A stretch of DNA of 64,000 bases from Luteibacter sp. UNC138MFCol5.1 (GTDB lineage: Bacteria > Pseudomonadota > Gammaproteobacteria > Xanthomonadales > Rhodanobacteraceae): NCBI RefSeq assembly GCF_900110505.1, contig NZ_FODZ01000001.1, forward strand, positions 397,856 through 461,855, in the 5' to 3' direction. The first letter of the stretch is position 1, and the number at the start of each line of letters is the position of its first letter. This document shows, piece by piece, positions 32,722-40,101 of the stretch. The notes below the pieces were generated by a model. It saw only the letters and a program-made list of their open reading frames with translations. It had not been told where the DNA came from and did not search any database. Made by a program: the position numbers and the translations under genes.

Positions 32722-33710
32722 GGTTCCGCCTTGCCGTCTTCGCGAATCTTGACGATGGTCGACAGCCCGGGGACGAGCCGTGGCCGGTAATGCCCCAGGT
32801 CGTCCGACGAGAAGAGGATCTTCACCGGGACGCGCTGCACCACCTTCGTGAAGTTGCCGGTCGCGTTGTCCGGCGGAAGCAGCGCGAACTGCGAGCCGGA
32901 GGCCGGCGCGAAGCTGTCGACGTGCCCAAGGAAGCGCACGTCGGGAATCGCGTCGATCGTCATGTGCGCCTCGGTCCCGCGGCGGATGCCATGCAGCTGC
33001 GTCTCCTTGAAGTTGGCGACGACCCAGACCTCGTCCGAGACGATCGCGAGCAGCGTCTGTCCCGCGTTCACCCGCGCGCCGACTTCGACGTTGCGGCGTC
33101 CCACGTAGCCACTGACGGGCGCGACGACCTTCGTGTACCCGTAGGCGAGCAGGGCGTCGTGCAGGGCGGCCTCCGCGGTGGCGACCTGCGCCTGCGCCGA
33201 CTCGAGGGCCGCCACGGCGGCGACCTTCCGCGCCTCCGCGCTCGCCCGGTTCGCGACCGCGGAATCCGAGGCCGCGCGGGCCGCGTCGAATTCCTGCTGG
33301 GAGATGCCGCGAGGCGTCTCGTGCACGAGCTCGTCGGCGCGGCGCAGGTCGAGCGCCGTCTTCCGCGTCGAGGCGTTGGCGGCCACGATCGCGGCGGACG
33401 CCTCGGCGATCTGGGCCTCCGCGCTGGCGACCTGGCCCTTGGCCCGGTCGATTTCCGCCCGTGCCTGCTCGACCGCCACGTCGAAGTCGCGGGTGTCCAG
33501 TTCCAGGAGGACGTCGCCCGCCTTCACGTGCTGGTTGTCGTTCACCCGCAGTACCTGGACGGTGCCGGTCACGCGCGGGGCCACCGGATGGATGCGTCCG
33601 GTGACGTACGCGTCGGTGGTGGTTTCCGTCCGGTCCAGCCAGAAGAACAGCAGGACCGCCAGCGTGCCCAGCACGAGCAGTCCGCCGATGATCGCCAACG
33701 CGTGTTTCAT
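32718..33710 (-). CDS. emrA: HlyD/EmrA-type membrane fusion protein
   Basis: A 330-residue periplasmic adaptor. One N-terminal membrane span (about 5-24) is followed by a biotinyl-lipoyl half-motif (TTDAYVTGRIHPVAPRVTGTV), a long alpha-helical hairpin rich in Ala and Gln (about 75-190), the second half-motif (VVAPVSGYVGRRNVEVGARV) and a beta-barrel. Both halves match EmrA. It begins the three-gene operon HlyD-NodT-MFS and its start at 33710 faces modA across 165 bp. No repressor gene sits beside it, unlike many emr loci with a MarR gene. Confidence 0.9.
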   Translation of the reverse strand: MKHALAIIGGLLVLGTLAVLLFFWLDRTETTTDAYVTGRIHPVAPRVTGTVQVLRVNDNQHVKAGDVLLELDTRDFDVAVEQARAEIDRAKGQVASAEAQIAEASAAIVAANASTRKTALDLRRADELVHETPRGISQQEFDAARAASDSAVANRASAEARKVAAVAALESAQAQVATAEAALHDALLAYGYTKVVAPVSGYVGRRNVEVGARVNAGQTLLAIVSDEVWVVANFKETQLHGIRRGTEAHMTIDAIPDVRFLGHVDSFAPASGSQFALLPPDNATGNFTKVVQRVPVKILFSSDDLGHYRPRLVPGLSTIVKIREDGKAEP

Positions 33711-33825
33711 GTGCCCCTTCCCTGTTCGTAAGGCGCCACGCTGCCATCCCTCACGTTAACAGGCTTGGCGATTCTTTCCGGATCGACCGGTAATGCGGAG
33801 CGCGCGGTCGGGCGCATTGACCGCC

Positions 33826-33849
33826 CGCTATGTAGATTCCTATATTGCG
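33826..33849 (+). promoter_or_regulatory. ModE operator at modA
   Basis: CGCTATGTAG-N6-ATATTGCG (33826-33849) is very close to the reverse complement of the E. coli modA operator, matching at the CG-TATGTAG and ATAT--CG positions. TATATT within it (33841-33846) could be the -10 box, so ModE-molybdate would block RNA polymerase. It lies 27 bp before the modA ATG. The regulator gene modE lies at the far end of the same cluster. Confidence 0.8.
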
Positions 33850-33875
33850 GTCGTCACGTCCCAAGGATCGCACCC

Positions 33876-34622
33876 ATGCGGCTTCGCCCGTTCGTCGCGC
33901 TGCTCCTGCTCGCCGCCTCGGGTTCCGCCGCGGCGGCCGACCTCGTCGTGTCCGCCGCCGCCAGCCTCACCGACGCCTTCCAGGCGGTGGGCAAGGCGTA
34001 CGAGGCGAAGCATCCGGGCACCCACGTGGTGCTCAACTTCGCGGCGTCGGACGTGCTGCTGCGCCAGATATCGAGCGGCGCGCCGGCCGACGTCTTCGCG
34101 TCCGCCGACCAGGCCGCGATGGACCAGGCCGCGGCCGCGAAAGCCATTGACGTGTCCACGCGTCGCGATTTCGCCCGCAACGGCCTCGTCCTCATCGTGC
34201 CCGAAGGCGATCCCGCGAAGGTCGCTTCGCCGGAAGGCCTTCGCGCGTCGGTGGTGAGGCGCGTCGCCTATGGCGACCCGGCTTCCGTGCCCGCGGGACG
34301 CTACACGAAGGCCGCGCTCGAACAGCAAGGCCTGTGGGAGTCCGTCTCGGCCAAGGGCGTGCTCGCGCAGAACGTCAGGCAGGCGCTCGACTATGTCGCG
34401 CGCGGCGAAGTCGAGGCCGGGTTCGTCTTCGCGACGGATGCGCATCTCATGCGCGATCGCGTCGACGTGGTCGCCGACGTCGCGACACCGACGCCGGTCA
34501 CCTATCCCATCGCGGTGGTGGCGGGGTCGAAGCACGCCCGGGAAGCCGCCGCCTTCGAGGACTTCGTGGTCTCGGCCGAGGGCCGGAAGATCCTGGCTGT
34601 GTTCGGATTCCAGGCGCCCTGA
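33876..34622 (+). CDS. modA: Molybdate ABC transporter, substrate-binding protein
   Basis: A 248-residue periplasmic protein with a signal peptide (RPFVALLLLAASGSAAAA). The mature start DLVVSAAASLTDAFQAVGKAYE and VVLNFAASDVLLRQISSGAPADVFASADQAAMD are the family's oxyanion-binding segments, with the Ser residues in SAAASL and near ASD typical of molybdate ligands. ATG 33876 has AAGGA about 9 bases upstream. It opens the modABC operon; modB begins 5 bp after its stop. A ModE operator covers the promoter. Confidence 0.92.
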   Translation: MRLRPFVALLLLAASGSAAAADLVVSAAASLTDAFQAVGKAYEAKHPGTHVVLNFAASDVLLRQISSGAPADVFASADQAAMDQAAAAKAIDVSTRRDFARNGLVLIVPEGDPAKVASPEGLRASVVRRVAYGDPASVPAGRYTKAALEQQGLWESVSAKGVLAQNVRQALDYVARGEVEAGFVFATDAHLMRDRVDVVADVATPTPVTYPIAVVAGSKHAREAAAFEDFVVSAEGRKILAVFGFQAP

Positions 34623-34627
34623 ACGCC

Positions 34628-35302
34628 GTGGACGCGATCTGGGTGCCGCTCGCGCTGACGCTCAAGGTCGCGCTCTGGGCGACGGCCATCAACCTCGTGC
34701 TCGGCGTGGCGGTCGCCTTCGGACTGGCGCGCTGGCGCTCGCCGGCGCGCGAGGTGGTCGATTCGGTACTGACGCTGCCGCTGGTGCTCCCGCCCACCGT
34801 GCTCGGTTACTACCTGCTCGTGCTGTTCGGACGCCGAGGCGTGTTCGGCGAGTGGCTCGACCGGCTCGGCATCGAACTCGTGTTCACCTGGCAGGGCGCC
34901 GTGGCCGCCTCCACGCTGGTCGCGTTCCCGCTCGTGCAGAAGGCGGCGCGCGCGGCGTTCGAGGCGGTCGATCCGCAGCTGGAGGACGCCGCGCGCGTGC
35001 TCGGCCTGCGCGAGGCCTCGGTCTTCTTCCGCGTCTGCCTGCCGCTCGCCGCGCGAGGCATCACCGCCGGCGCGCTGCTGGCCTTCGCGAGGGCGCTGGG
35101 CGAGTTCGGCGCGACGCTGATGATCGCCGGCAACCTTCCGGGACGCACCCAGACCCTCTCCGTCGCGATCTACGCGGCCGTGCAGGCAGGCGACGACCGC
35201 ACGGCCGGTGTCATGGTGGCCGTGATATCGGTCACCTGCGTCGCCGCCCTTCTGCTGGCGGGCTGGCTGGCGCCCGGACACCTGCGGCGGGTGCGGCCAT
35301 GA
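34628..35302 (+). CDS. modB: Molybdate ABC transporter permease
   Basis: A 224-residue inner-membrane permease starting at GTG 34628. About five spans are visible, including LALTLKVALWATAINLVLGVAVAFGLA, VLTLPLVLPPTVLGYYLLVLFG and AVISVTCVAALLLAGWLA. The EAA loop that docks on the ATPase is present as DPQLEDAARVLGLREASVFFRVCLPLAARGI. Its length equals the family norm. It overlaps modC by 4 bp (start ATG 35299). Confidence 0.9.
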   Translation: MDAIWVPLALTLKVALWATAINLVLGVAVAFGLARWRSPAREVVDSVLTLPLVLPPTVLGYYLLVLFGRRGVFGEWLDRLGIELVFTWQGAVAASTLVAFPLVQKAARAAFEAVDPQLEDAARVLGLREASVFFRVCLPLAARGITAGALLAFARALGEFGATLMIAGNLPGRTQTLSVAIYAAVQAGDDRTAGVMVAVISVTCVAALLLAGWLAPGHLRRVRP

Positions 35303-35970
35303 GCGTTGTGGACGTGGCCATCCGCAAGCTCCTGCGCGCCGACGACAGGCACTTCGAGCTCGACGTCGCCTTCGCCTCGACGCAGCGGCGCATCGTCCTG
35401 TTCGGCCCGTCCGGCGCGGGCAAGAGCCTCACGCTGCGCGCCATGGCGGGCCTGCTGACGCCGGACGCCGGGCACGTCCGCGTCGACGGGCGGACGCTGT
35501 TCGACGACGCGGCCGGGGTCGACCTGCCCGCGCGCGAACGCGGCGTGGCCTATCTTTTCCAGGACTACGCCCTGTTTCCCCACCTGACCGTCGCCCAGAA
35601 CGTCGCTTTCGGCCTGCACAGGGGCTGGCTCAACGCGCCGCGGCACACGAAGGACGAGCGCGTGCGGCACTGGATCGAAGCGCTGGAACTCGGCGGCGTG
35701 GCCGCCAGCTATCCGGCACGCATCTCCGGCGGTCAGCGCCAGCGGGTCGCCCTCGCCCGCGCCCTGGTTTCGTCGCCGCGCCTGCTCCTGCTCGACGAGC
35801 CCTTCGCGGCGCTCGATCCCGCGCTGCGCGGGCGCATGCGTTCGGAGCTCCTGGCGCTGCAGTCGCGCCTCGACCTGCCCATGCTCGTGATCACGCACGA
35901 TCCGGCGGACGTCGAGGCCCTCGACGGCCACACCATCGAGATCCGCGACGGCCGGGTCGGCCACGACTGA
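35299..35970 (+). CDS. modC: Molybdate ABC transporter ATPase lacking the C-terminal TOBE domain
   Basis: A 223-residue ABC ATPase. Walker A is GPSGAGKS (36-43), the Q-loop is LFQDYALFPHLTV, the signature is ISGGQRQRVALARAL, and Walker B is LLLLDEPFAALD with the switch His in ITHDPADV. The usual ModC is about 350 residues because a molybdate-binding TOBE/Mop domain follows the ATPase; here the reading frame stops at 223 with the expected ATPase end. So the transporter's trans-inhibition domain is missing, while the facing modE carries two Mop domains. The gene is convergent with modE, 17 bp apart. Confidence 0.9.
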   Translation: MSVVDVAIRKLLRADDRHFELDVAFASTQRRIVLFGPSGAGKSLTLRAMAGLLTPDAGHVRVDGRTLFDDAAGVDLPARERGVAYLFQDYALFPHLTVAQNVAFGLHRGWLNAPRHTKDERVRHWIEALELGGVAASYPARISGGQRQRVALARALVSSPRLLLLDEPFAALDPALRGRMRSELLALQSRLDLPMLVITHDPADVEALDGHTIEIRDGRVGHD

Positions 35971-35987
35971 CCCTCGGATGGGCGGTT

Positions 35988-36782
35988 TCAGTCGGTGACG
36001 CCGAGGATGACCGCCGACGCGTCGAAGATCGCCACCACGGCCGAGCCTTCGGCCAGTTCGAGCGACGCGGCCGCCTCCCGGGTCACGATCGCCGTCATGC
36101 TGCCGCCGCTGGCCAGGTCGATGGTGACCTCGCTGTTCACCGCGCCGGGCAGTACCTGCCGCACCACGCCTTCCAGCCGGTTCGACGCCGAGACGCGCAG
36201 GTGCTCGTCGGGCAGGCCGAGGATCACCCAGCTCGCCTTGACGAGCGCGACGACCGGCCGTCCGGGCGCAAGCCCGAGACTGGCGGTGCTCTCCCGCGTG
36301 ATCGTGGCCACCACGGTGGCGCCCCCGTTGAGTTCGACGGTCACGGTGTCGTTGACCGCCCCTTCGGCGATATCCCGGACCGTGCCCGCCAGCTGGTTCC
36401 TCGCACTCGTTCGCATCGTGAATCGCCTCAGCAGGTGGAGATCGTTCGTCGCGTCTTCGCCGAGCGCGGCGAGGCGTTCGACGAAGCGACGGTGTTCGGC
36501 TTCTATGCCGCGGAACGACGCGATGAGCCGCTGCGCCCTCGGGGTGAGCGAGGCGCCGCCACCGCCGCGGCCTCCGGTGGCACGGAGCACCAGTGCCTCG
36601 CCGGCCAGGTTGTTCATGGCTTCCACGGCGTCCCACGCGCCCTTGTAGCTCATGCCCACGGCCTTGGCGGCCGCGGTGATCGAACCGGTCTCGCCGATCC
36701 TGGCCAGCAGTTCGATGCGGTCGGTGCCACCCCAGCGACGCGCGCCGTCGGTGAGCCAGAGCGAACCCTCGTAATGGAGCAT
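35988..36782 (-). CDS. modE: Molybdate-dependent transcriptional regulator ModE
   Basis: A 264-residue regulator (E. coli ModE is 262). The N-terminal winged helix-turn-helix (about 18-85) reads LLARIGETGSITAAAKAVGMSYKGAWDAVEAMNN. Two Mop/TOBE domains follow: about 127-192 (RTSARNQLAGTVRDIAEGAVN) and about 200-262 (RVSASNRLEGVVRQVLPGAVN). They are tandem copies that bind molybdate at the dimer interface. ModE with molybdate represses modABC. It is convergent with modC, and the binding site for it is at 33826-33849. Confidence 0.92.
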   Translation of the reverse strand: MLHYEGSLWLTDGARRWGGTDRIELLARIGETGSITAAAKAVGMSYKGAWDAVEAMNNLAGEALVLRATGGRGGGGASLTPRAQRLIASFRGIEAEHRRFVERLAALGEDATNDLHLLRRFTMRTSARNQLAGTVRDIAEGAVNDTVTVELNGGATVVATITRESTASLGLAPGRPVVALVKASWVILGLPDEHLRVSASNRLEGVVRQVLPGAVNSEVTIDLASGGSMTAIVTREAAASLELAEGSAVVAIFDASAVILGVTD

Positions 36783-36890
36783 CGTGTCACCGCGAATGAA
36801 GTTTCCCCGGTCGAGTCTAGCCCCGGCGCCCCCCTCTCGTGGGATCATCGCGTCTTTCGCGGGGATAGCCTCGCCAGTTCGGATAGCGCG

Positions 36891-37835
36891 GTGACGGATA
36901 AGCACGACAAGGCGGACGCGAAGGCGGCGGTGCTTCGGGTGGCGAAATACCTGCTGACGGCGGCGATCGTCGGCGGCGCCGTGTTCCTGCTGCACCGCTA
37001 CATCGCGCGCATGGCCTGGGCGGACGTGCGCGAGGCCATCGATCGCATTCCGCGCTGGCACGTCGCCGGAGCGATCGGTGCCACCCTCGTCAGCTGGACC
37101 TGCCTGACCGCCTACGACGTCTTCGCGGTCGAGACCGTGGTTCCCGGCAGGGTCTCGATGCGGATGAAGATCTTCTCCGGTTTCACCACCCACGCCATCT
37201 GCAACGCGCTTGGCTTCCACGCGATCACGGGCACGGCGTTGCGCTATCGCATGCTCGCGACGCAGGGCGTCAGCGCGGCCAACGTCGCGCGCATCGTCGG
37301 CCTCGTCGGCTTCGCGGTGGCGCTCGGCTTCGCGAGCGTCACCTGCATCGCGCTTATGCTGGAACCGTCGATCGCCCTCGGCTGGGGACGCTGGCCCGGC
37401 GTCGTGCTGGTCGTCCTGTTCGCCGTGCTGCTGCGCTGGCTCGCCGGCAAGCACGACGAACTGAAGATCTGGAAATTCTCCACGCCTGTGCCGTCGGCGC
37501 GCTCGGCCGCCGCGCAGATCGTGATCGGCATCGTCGAGATGGTCGCGGCCATCACGGTCATGTACCTGCTGCTTCCCGCCGGGATCGCCGGCAGTTTCCT
37601 CGACTTCGCGCCCATCTATGTCGGCGCCATCCTCGCGGGCATCATCAGCAACACGCCGGGAGGCATCGGCGCGTTCGAGGCGCTGACGCTGGCGGCGTTC
37701 CCGCAGGAGCAGCGCGCGGAGGTGCTGGCGGCGCTGCTCGCCTACCGCGCGATCTACGGTTTCGGGCCGCTGGTGCTCGCCTCCGTGGCGTTCGGCGCCT
37801 TCGAGCTGCGCCAGCGCGTGAGGGTGACCGCATGA
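36891..37835 (+). CDS. YbhN/UPF0104-type membrane protein (LPG synthase TM region)
   Basis: A 314-residue integral membrane protein beginning at GTG 36891. It has about eight hydrophobic segments and the family pattern ATLVSWTCLTAYDVFAVETV, FTTHAICNALGFHAITGTALRYRML and GIISNTPGGIGAFEALTLAAFP. This is the flippase-like half of MprF proteins without the aminoacyl-transferase domain. It may flip lipids across the inner membrane, but the substrate is unknown. It overlaps the serine hydrolase by 4 bp (ATGA), so the pair is translationally coupled. It is divergent from modE. Confidence 0.8.
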   Translation: MTDKHDKADAKAAVLRVAKYLLTAAIVGGAVFLLHRYIARMAWADVREAIDRIPRWHVAGAIGATLVSWTCLTAYDVFAVETVVPGRVSMRMKIFSGFTTHAICNALGFHAITGTALRYRMLATQGVSAANVARIVGLVGFAVALGFASVTCIALMLEPSIALGWGRWPGVVLVVLFAVLLRWLAGKHDELKIWKFSTPVPSARSAAAQIVIGIVEMVAAITVMYLLLPAGIAGSFLDFAPIYVGAILAGIISNTPGGIGAFEALTLAAFPQEQRAEVLAALLAYRAIYGFGPLVLASVAFGAFELRQRVRVTA

Positions 37836-38986
37836 AGCATCTCCTGTGTCGGCTCGCCGTGTTGCTCGTGGCGATGTGGCTCGCCGCGTGCGCGCCGCCG
37901 CACGCGCGGCGCACCGATGTGCTGTTCTGGAATCAGCCGCAGCGCGAGGCGAACTTCCGCGCGATGGAGACGCAGTACGCGAGCAACGTCGTTCGCCACG
38001 GCAAGGCCCATCCGCTGCCGAAAGGCGCCGCGCTGGCGCCGCGTTTCGACGATGGGCAGACGCTGGACGGCTACATGGCCGACCATCACGTCGCGGGCAT
38101 CATGGTGGTACAGGATGGCAAGGTTCGCCTTGAGCGCTACGGCCTCGGCGCGGACGCGACGACCCGCTGGACGTCGTTCTCGGTGGCCAAGTCGTTCACG
38201 TCCACGCTGGTGGGTGCGGCGCTGCGCGACGGTGCGATCGGGAGCCTCGACGATCCGGTGACGCGCTACATCCCGGAACTCGTCGCCGGAGCCTATCGCG
38301 ACGTCACGGTCCGCCAGCTTCTTTCGATGACCTCGGGTGTGCGCTGGAACGAGGATTACGCCGATCCACACTCCGACGTGGCGATGATGTACGAGGGTGA
38401 GCGCAAGACCGGCGTGCCGCTGCTCGTGTCGTACATGTCGAAGCTGCCGCGCGAATTTCCCGCCGGCGCCCGCTGGGTTTACAAGACTGGCGAGACGGAC
38501 CTGATCGGCATCCTCGTGACGCGCGCGACCGGAAAGTCGCTCGCGGCGTACCTCGCCGAGAAGATCTGGATTCCCTACGGCATGGCCGAGGATGCGATCT
38601 GGCTCAAGGACGACGTGGACGGCACGGAGGCCGGCGGCTCCGGCGTGTCCGCGACGCTGGCGGACTACGCCCGGCTGGGTCAGTTCCTGCTCGACGGCGG
38701 CGTCGCCGCGGGCGAGCCGGTGCTGGCGCCAGGCTGGCTCGATGCCGCCACGCGCACGCAGGCGTCCATCGGCAGCCCGGGACGAGGCTACGGCTACCAG
38801 TGGTGGACCTACGACGACGGCAGCTACGAGGGTATCGGCATCTTCGGCCAGCTGCTTCACGTCGATCCGCGCCGCCATCTGGTGATCGTGCAGCTCGCCG
38901 CGTGGCCGGTCGCCACGGACGACGCCCACGCACGCGATCGCGCCGCCTTCGTGCAGGCGGTGAACCGCGCGGTCGAGGCGCGTTAG
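37832..38986 (+). CDS. Serine hydrolase lipoprotein (beta-lactamase class C fold)
   Basis: A 384-residue lipoprotein with a lipobox LAAC (Cys20). The hydrolase domain of the class C beta-lactamase/esterase fold carries the nucleophile motif SVAK (Ser117, Lys120) in TRWTSFSVAKSFTSTL, then LLSMTSGVRWNEDYADP and YQWWTYDDGSYEGIGIFGQ near the C-terminus. Members include 6-aminohexanoate-dimer hydrolases and esterases as well as penicillin-binding proteins, so the substrate is open; it is not a typical AmpC. Its ATG overlaps the upstream membrane-protein stop. Confidence 0.82.
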   Translation: MKHLLCRLAVLLVAMWLAACAPPHARRTDVLFWNQPQREANFRAMETQYASNVVRHGKAHPLPKGAALAPRFDDGQTLDGYMADHHVAGIMVVQDGKVRLERYGLGADATTRWTSFSVAKSFTSTLVGAALRDGAIGSLDDPVTRYIPELVAGAYRDVTVRQLLSMTSGVRWNEDYADPHSDVAMMYEGERKTGVPLLVSYMSKLPREFPAGARWVYKTGETDLIGILVTRATGKSLAAYLAEKIWIPYGMAEDAIWLKDDVDGTEAGGSGVSATLADYARLGQFLLDGGVAAGEPVLAPGWLDAATRTQASIGSPGRGYGYQWWTYDDGSYEGIGIFGQLLHVDPRRHLVIVQLAAWPVATDDAHARDRAAFVQAVNRAVEAR

Positions 38987-39019
38987 ACTGGCGCTTCCCC
39001 TCGCGACGACGCCGCCCCC

Positions 39020-39496
39020 ATGGCCCTTTCCTGGAACGACCTCACCTGCACGCCCGACAAGGAAGCGATCGACGCGCTCGCCGAATCGTGGCGCTGGCGC
39101 ATCGGCGACGCCTTCACGCCACTGCTCTTCACGGCGCTCGGCGACATGTTCTACGAGGCGGACGAGGGCGGCATCTACTGGCTCAACACGGGAACGGCGG
39201 AGCTCGAACGCGTCGCGGAAAGCGTGCCGGGATTCAACCAGCTGCTGCGCGAGGACATCGCGGAGGACTGGCTGTTGCCGCCGCTGATCGAGGCGCTGAT
39301 CGAGGCGGGCAAGACGCGCGCGGAAGGCGAGTGCTACACGTACGTCACCCTGCCGGTGTTCGCGGAAGGCGAGTACTCGGTCGAGAACCTGAATCCCGTG
39401 TCGGCGAAGGAACACTTCGAGCTGACCGGCTCGATCCTGCAGCAGCTTCAGGACGTGCCCGACGGCACGAACGTCGACATCGACATCACGCACTGA
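39020..39496 (+). CDS. DUF1851 (Tdi1-type immunity) domain protein
   Basis: A 158-residue soluble acidic protein. The pattern GDMFYEADEGGIYWLNTGTAELERVAES and YTYVTLPVFAEGEYSVENLNPV is typical of the DUF1851 family, whose best-studied member Tdi1 protects against a type VI secreted DNase. No effector, VgrG or PAAR gene is near, so this is either an orphan immunity gene or a housekeeping relative. It stands alone and is convergent with the toxin gene, with only 3 bp between the stops. Confidence 0.65.
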   Translation: MALSWNDLTCTPDKEAIDALAESWRWRIGDAFTPLLFTALGDMFYEADEGGIYWLNTGTAELERVAESVPGFNQLLREDIAEDWLLPPLIEALIEAGKTRAEGECYTYVTLPVFAEGEYSVENLNPVSAKEHFELTGSILQQLQDVPDGTNVDIDITH

Positions 39497-39499
39497 CGC

Positions 39500-39799
39500 T
39501 CAGGCGAACCAGTCGTCCTCGCGTTGGTGGCGAAGGGCGACGATGGTGACATGGGCTTCGTCGATATGGAAAAGCGCGACGTAGCCCGCGCCCCCGAACG
39601 GAACGACGAGCTCGCGCAGGAACGGGTTGCCGGGCTCCGCCTTGCGGCAGCTGAAGGGAAACTCCTCGAGAAAGCCGACCGCCCGCACGAGCGCTTCGAG
39701 TGCGCGCCGGGCAGCGTCGGGATCGCGCTCGGCGAGGAATTCGGTAAAGCGGAGCAAATCGGTGCGCGCGTCGTCCGTGTAGCGAACCTCGTAACTCAT
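39500..39799 (-). CDS. RelE/ParE-type toxin
   Basis: A 99-residue basic-acidic protein of the ParE/RelE fold. It begins MSYEVRYTDDARTDLLRFTEFLAERDPDAARRAL and ends with VTIVALRHQREDDW, the standard last strand carrying the catalytic or interface residues (RHQRED). It overlaps the antitoxin gene by 4 bp (ATGA), so the pair is one operon with the antitoxin first. ParE members poison DNA gyrase and RelE members cut mRNA; sequence alone does not separate them with certainty here. Confidence 0.83.
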   Translation of the reverse strand: MSYEVRYTDDARTDLLRFTEFLAERDPDAARRALEALVRAVGFLEEFPFSCRKAEPGNPFLRELVVPFGGAGYVALFHIDEAHVTIVALRHQREDDWFA

Positions 39800-40065
39800 T
39801 CCTTTCCTTTGCGCCGCGCCGCGATTCGCGCGGCAGCCTCCTTATGTACATCGTCGGCGGCGTGGAAGCTGCCGGTGCGCTCCGATTCCGCGAGCGAGGT
39901 CAGACCGCGCGCGATGAACGCTTTCTGGAGAGAACGTCGCTCTATCGCCTGCGCCATGGCCGTTTCCACGAACGCCGAGAGTGTTTCGTCACCCTGCAGA
40001 ACGTCTTCCGCCTGCTGGCGAAACGAGGGTTCGACCCGGATGGAGGGGATGGTGGCGGTCTTCAT
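39796..40065 (-). CDS. Antitoxin of the ParE/RelE-type pair
   Basis: An 89-residue protein starting at ATG 40065 with GGAG about 8 bases upstream; the ATG at 40086 gives an extra MQCTECA unlikely to be native. The N-terminal TATIPSIRVEPSFRQQAEDVLQ is the start of a ribbon-helix-helix-like DNA-binding region and the C-terminal basic ending (KEAAARIAARRKGKE) would wrap the toxin. It precedes the toxin, as usual for type II pairs. An imperfect palindrome just upstream is a likely operator. Confidence 0.8.
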   Translation of the reverse strand: MKTATIPSIRVEPSFRQQAEDVLQGDETLSAFVETAMAQAIERRSLQKAFIARGLTSLAESERTGSFHAADDVHKEAAARIAARRKGKE

Positions 40066-40075
40066 GGCGCACTCC

Positions 40076-40097
40076 GTGCATTGCATTTGCGATGCAC
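40076..40097 (-). promoter_or_regulatory. Candidate antitoxin operator
   Basis: Inverted half-sites GTGCATTGC and GCGATGCAC lie around a 4-base centre at 40076-40097, 10 bases upstream of the antitoxin ATG. Type II antitoxins commonly autorepress from such a site. Confidence 0.55.
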
Positions 40098-40101
40098 GGT
40101 A

